Assembly: GCA_003278855.1 (NCBI GenBank)
Contig: QCCU01000011.1
Location: forward strand, 1-48,643
Direction: 5' to 3'
Length of the DNA stretch: 48,643 bases
Source: Prochlorococcus sp. AG-347-M23
GTDB lineage: Bacteria > Cyanobacteriota > Cyanobacteriia > PCC-6307 > Cyanobiaceae
The translations under genes and the position numbers were made by a program. A model generated the notes under the pieces. The model made no database searches. It was not told where the DNA came from and worked only from the letters and a program-made list of their open reading frames with translations. The stretch's first letter is position 1, and each line of letters opens with the position of its first letter. Positions 46,451 to 48,643 of this stretch are shown piece by piece.

Positions 46451-48232
46451 CTAGTTTCTGACTTTAATTTTTTTTAATTTATTTTTAGTTTCTCTATGCA
46501 GATCTCTAGGTAAATCTACCAAACTGTAATCATTAAAAATCTGTATCTTACCTATGGATCTACCATTTATATTAGTTGAATTACAGATTGAGGATATAAT
46601 ATTTGCAACTCTAACTCCATCAAATTTACCAAAGTTAAATTTATAGGTTTCAAAAGAATCATTTTGATAATTATTTCTTCTATTTAAATTTCTCATACGA
46701 TTATTACTATTTCTATTTGATCTATTTCGATCAGTATTATTTTGTTTATTAATCCAAGAATCATCTTCATTAACAAAAAATGATTTATTACCTATTACTA
46801 AATTAATAGCCGCCATTGCAATATTTGAGTCATCCATAGAGTATTTTTCTTTTAAATTATCTAGTACATCAATAATCAAAGCTTTATTTTCTTCATTTTC
46901 ATTTTTAGCTAAAGAACTCTCATTAACATTATCTATAAGTTTCTCCATCCTTTTTTCATTTATTATTTTATTACTTGGTATATTAATTTCTTCAATCTTA
47001 GTTCTTGTTGAGTTTTCTAAGTTTCTTAGAAAATGTTTTTCTCTTTGATTAACAAATAAAATTGCTTCTCCTGATCTGCCTGCCCTTCCAGTTCTTCCAA
47101 TTCTATGAGTATATGTTTCCTTGTCAAAAGGAAAATCGTAATTAACAACAAGTTTTATCCTCTCAACATCTAATCCTCTAGCTGCGACATCAGTTGCAAC
47201 AAGGATATTAATAAATCCTTTTTTTAATCTATCTACAGTATTTTCTCTTTGATTTTGAGGTATATCTCCATTAAGTACTGCCACAGTATGACCTGAATTC
47301 TCTAAAGCTTCAGCTATTGAAGTAGTAAGTAGTTTTGTCCTAACAAAAATAATTACTCCCTCGTTATTAAGTTCTAGTATTCTTTTTAAAGCATCTAATT
47401 TATGATGCCTTTGTACATATATAAATTTTTGCGAAATTAATTGAGTTTCTTTTTTGACACTTTTGATTAATATTTCGGCGGGATCATTTAGATATTTTTT
47501 TGCTATATTTCTTATCTCACTAGGCATTGTTGCTGAAAACAATACCATCTGCTTATTTTCCGGAAGTTGATCTATTATCCATTCAATATCTTCAAGAAAT
47601 CCCATATTTAACATTTCATCTGCCTCATCTAAAACAAGACAATTTATATCTTTAATTTTAAAAGTCCCCTGCCTTATATGATCCATTATGCGGCCTGGTG
47701 TCCCAACTACTACGTCAACTTTTCTTTTTAATGCAGAAATTTGATTTCGATAGTCGGTACCTCCATATATTGCAACCGTCTTAAAATTACTAGATTCAGA
47801 ACTATAACTTTTAAAAGATTCTGCCACTTGAGTTGCTAATTCTCTTGTAGGAGTCATCACTAAAACCTTAGCATTTAATTCTTTATTATCTGTTAGTTTT
47901 TCTATTAATGGTAATGCGAAAGCTGCAGTCTTTCCTGTTCCTGTTTGTGCTTGGCCTAGTAAATCCCTGCCTAACATTAGTTCTGGAATTGCAGCTTTTT
48001 GGATGGGAGTTGGATTTTTATATCCTTTATTTTTTAACGAGTTTAAGATCGATTGATTAAACCCAAAATCGAGAAATCCATTCTCATTATCATCTACTTT
48101 CGATACTTCCAATAGTTGAGATTCAATTTCTTTTTTGTTATCTACTTTCTTGAACTCTAGAAGGGAAGAATCTTCATTCTGAGACTTTTCCTTATCACTA
48201 CCAAGAGAGTTACTATCTTTTTTAAAAGTCAT
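46451..48232 (-). CDS. deaD: ATP-dependent DEAD-box RNA helicase
   Basis: A 593-residue DEAD-box helicase. Q motif PTPIQ, motif I AQTGTGKT (95-102), Ia PTRELA, II DEAD (202-205), III SAT, and VI HRIGRTGRAGR are all present. A variable Asn/Arg-rich linker (about 480-520, many RN repeats) follows the helicase core, and the C-terminus (about 525-593, FGKFDGVRVANIISSICN) fits a DbpA/CsdA-type RNA-binding domain. It probably remodels structured RNA in ribosome assembly and mRNA decay, including at low temperature. The ATG at 48232 is preceded by an eight-base-pair hairpin six bases upstream and no clear Shine-Dalgarno. Confidence 0.95.
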   Translation of the reverse strand: MTFKKDSNSLGSDKEKSQNEDSSLLEFKKVDNKKEIESQLLEVSKVDDNENGFLDFGFNQSILNSLKNKGYKNPTPIQKAAIPELMLGRDLLGQAQTGTGKTAAFALPLIEKLTDNKELNAKVLVMTPTRELATQVAESFKSYSSESSNFKTVAIYGGTDYRNQISALKRKVDVVVGTPGRIMDHIRQGTFKIKDINCLVLDEADEMLNMGFLEDIEWIIDQLPENKQMVLFSATMPSEIRNIAKKYLNDPAEILIKSVKKETQLISQKFIYVQRHHKLDALKRILELNNEGVIIFVRTKLLTTSIAEALENSGHTVAVLNGDIPQNQRENTVDRLKKGFINILVATDVAARGLDVERIKLVVNYDFPFDKETYTHRIGRTGRAGRSGEAILFVNQREKHFLRNLENSTRTKIEEINIPSNKIINEKRMEKLIDNVNESSLAKNENEENKALIIDVLDNLKEKYSMDDSNIAMAAINLVIGNKSFFVNEDDSWINKQNNTDRNRSNRNSNNRMRNLNRRNNYQNDSFETYKFNFGKFDGVRVANIISSICNSTNINGRSIGKIQIFNDYSLVDLPRDLHRETKNKLKKIKVRN

Positions 48233-48238
48233 TTTAAA

Positions 48239-48263
48239 TGCCTAATAATCTTCTGATTAGGCA
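48239..48263 (-). promoter_or_regulatory. Hairpin in the deaD leader, next to the start codon
   Basis: TGCCTAAT (48239-48246) and ATTAGGCA (48256-48263) form a perfect eight-base-pair stem with a nine-base loop. On the deaD strand the stem ends six bases before the ATG and is followed by TTTAAA. It covers the place where a ribosome-binding site would be, so it may control deaD translation; it could also be a weak terminator for recD read-through. Confidence 0.55.
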
Positions 48264-48370
48264 TCCAACAAATATCTCAATTGACTTAAATTGTTGATTA
48301 GCCTTACAGAGCCGAATTATTAATCTAACATCTTGAGGTTAAGATATTACTAATTTCTCAAAAATAAAAT

Positions 48371-48643
48371 TTAATTTAAATAATATATATTTAAATATTT
48401 TTTCGCTCTTGTAATAGCAGTATAAAATAACCTTCTTTCAAAATTATCTCTGCAAAAGATATTTTGATTATCTTTTTTTTCTTTTACACCATATTGATTT
48501 CTTCTATAATTTTGGGACCACAAAATGTTTACTTTTTCAGATTCACTTCCTTGAGATTTATGAATAGTAATGGCTATTGCTGGTACAACATTTTCTAAAT
48601 TAGATGGATCAATTAATGCGACAATTTCTTTGTTATTATCATT
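48371..48643 (-). CDS. recD: RecD-like exodeoxyribonuclease V alpha subunit, C-terminal fragment cut by window edge
   Basis: Only the last 90 codons and the stop (TAA at 48373-48371) are in the window; the start is beyond position 48643. The visible C-terminus holds helicase motif V-like PAIAITIHKSQGSESEKVNI and motif VI-like LFYTAITRAKKYL, which are typical of RecD and related superfamily 1 helicases. RecD is the 5'-3' motor of the RecBCD exonuclease. The insertion between these motifs (about 25 residues of Lys/Asn/Gln) is longer than usual. The 138 bases to deaD contain the hairpin above and AT-rich sequence with no clear gene. Confidence 0.8.
   Translation of the reverse strand, partial: NDNNKEIVALIDPSNLENVVPAIAITIHKSQGSESEKVNILWSQNYRRNQYGVKEKKDNQNIFCRDNFERRLFYTAITRAKKYLNIYYLN

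Noticed and set aside
48330..48345. ATCTT-AAGAT inverted repeat upstream of deaD
   Set aside because: Five base pairs with a six-base loop is within chance for this AT-rich DNA and no T tract follows.

Overview
The window reads as a stretch of a Prochlorococcus chromosome, probably a high-light-adapted strain. The evidence is a very AT-rich composition with A/T-ending codons, very short intergenic spaces, and a typical marine picocyanobacterial gene set: petG, petH, cytM, psbP, sasA, opcA-zwf, a CrtL-type lycopene cyclase and the small RNA Yfr1 between guaB and trxA. I see no insertion sequence, prophage, CRISPR array, toxin-antitoxin pair or integrase. It is core genome, and almost every base is coding or short regulatory sequence. 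The strain assignment is an inference, not a database result.

Layout. 1-3589 is a mostly minus-strand run: the start of a TrmH-family RNA methyltransferase (cut by the left edge), cytM, rsmD, hisH, trxA, Yfr1 and a GuaB3-type IMP dehydrogenase, with petG on the plus strand. 3769-9192 holds gyrA, a lycopene cyclase and, converging on them, a GH57 glucan branching enzyme. 9417-15418 holds leuA, a small membrane protein, a membrane HD phosphohydrolase (opposite strand), folD, crtE and a DUF212/PAP2-like membrane protein. 15415-20860 is a minus-strand redox block, petH then zwf-opcA-cobB. 21042-24992 has an SRPBCC protein, tRNA-Glu, the clock output kinase sasA, two unrecognised small proteins and prs. 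25239-33370 has malQ, a short RodZ-like HTH membrane protein, a UbiB/ABC1 kinase, an Orn/Lys/Arg-type decarboxylase, cdsA, an alpha/beta hydrolase and a GldA-like dehydrogenase. 33386-36531 has clpC and rimI. 36619-42189 is a plus-strand run: lysA, cdaA, uppS, bioB, trhO and an unknown gene. 42186-48643 has lipA-recR, a PsbP-like lipoprotein, an ABC exporter, a small secreted protein, deaD and the end of recD (cut by the right edge).

How the genes fit together. Photosynthetic electron transport is represented by petG, petH, cytM and psbP. Night-time carbon use is represented by malQ, the GH57 enzyme, zwf and opcA, with the clock kinase SasA close by. Isoprenoid and carotenoid synthesis is represented by crtE, the cyclase and uppS. 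Cell envelope functions are represented by lysA, uppS, cdsA and the RodZ-like protein. A c-di-AMP synthase (cdaA) and a candidate c-di-AMP phosphodiesterase of the PgpH HD type both lie in the window, so a full turnover pair for this second messenger may be present.

No obviously new system stands out. The points most worth a second look are the Yfr1 locus, the c-di-AMP pair (the cyclase has RHL where the family usually has RHR), the membrane-anchored N-terminus of PetH in place of a phycobilisome-linker domain, a hairpin directly in front of the deaD start codon, the RodZ-like protein without a periplasmic domain, and several short unrecognised proteins. No gene-free stretch exceeds about 250 bases.
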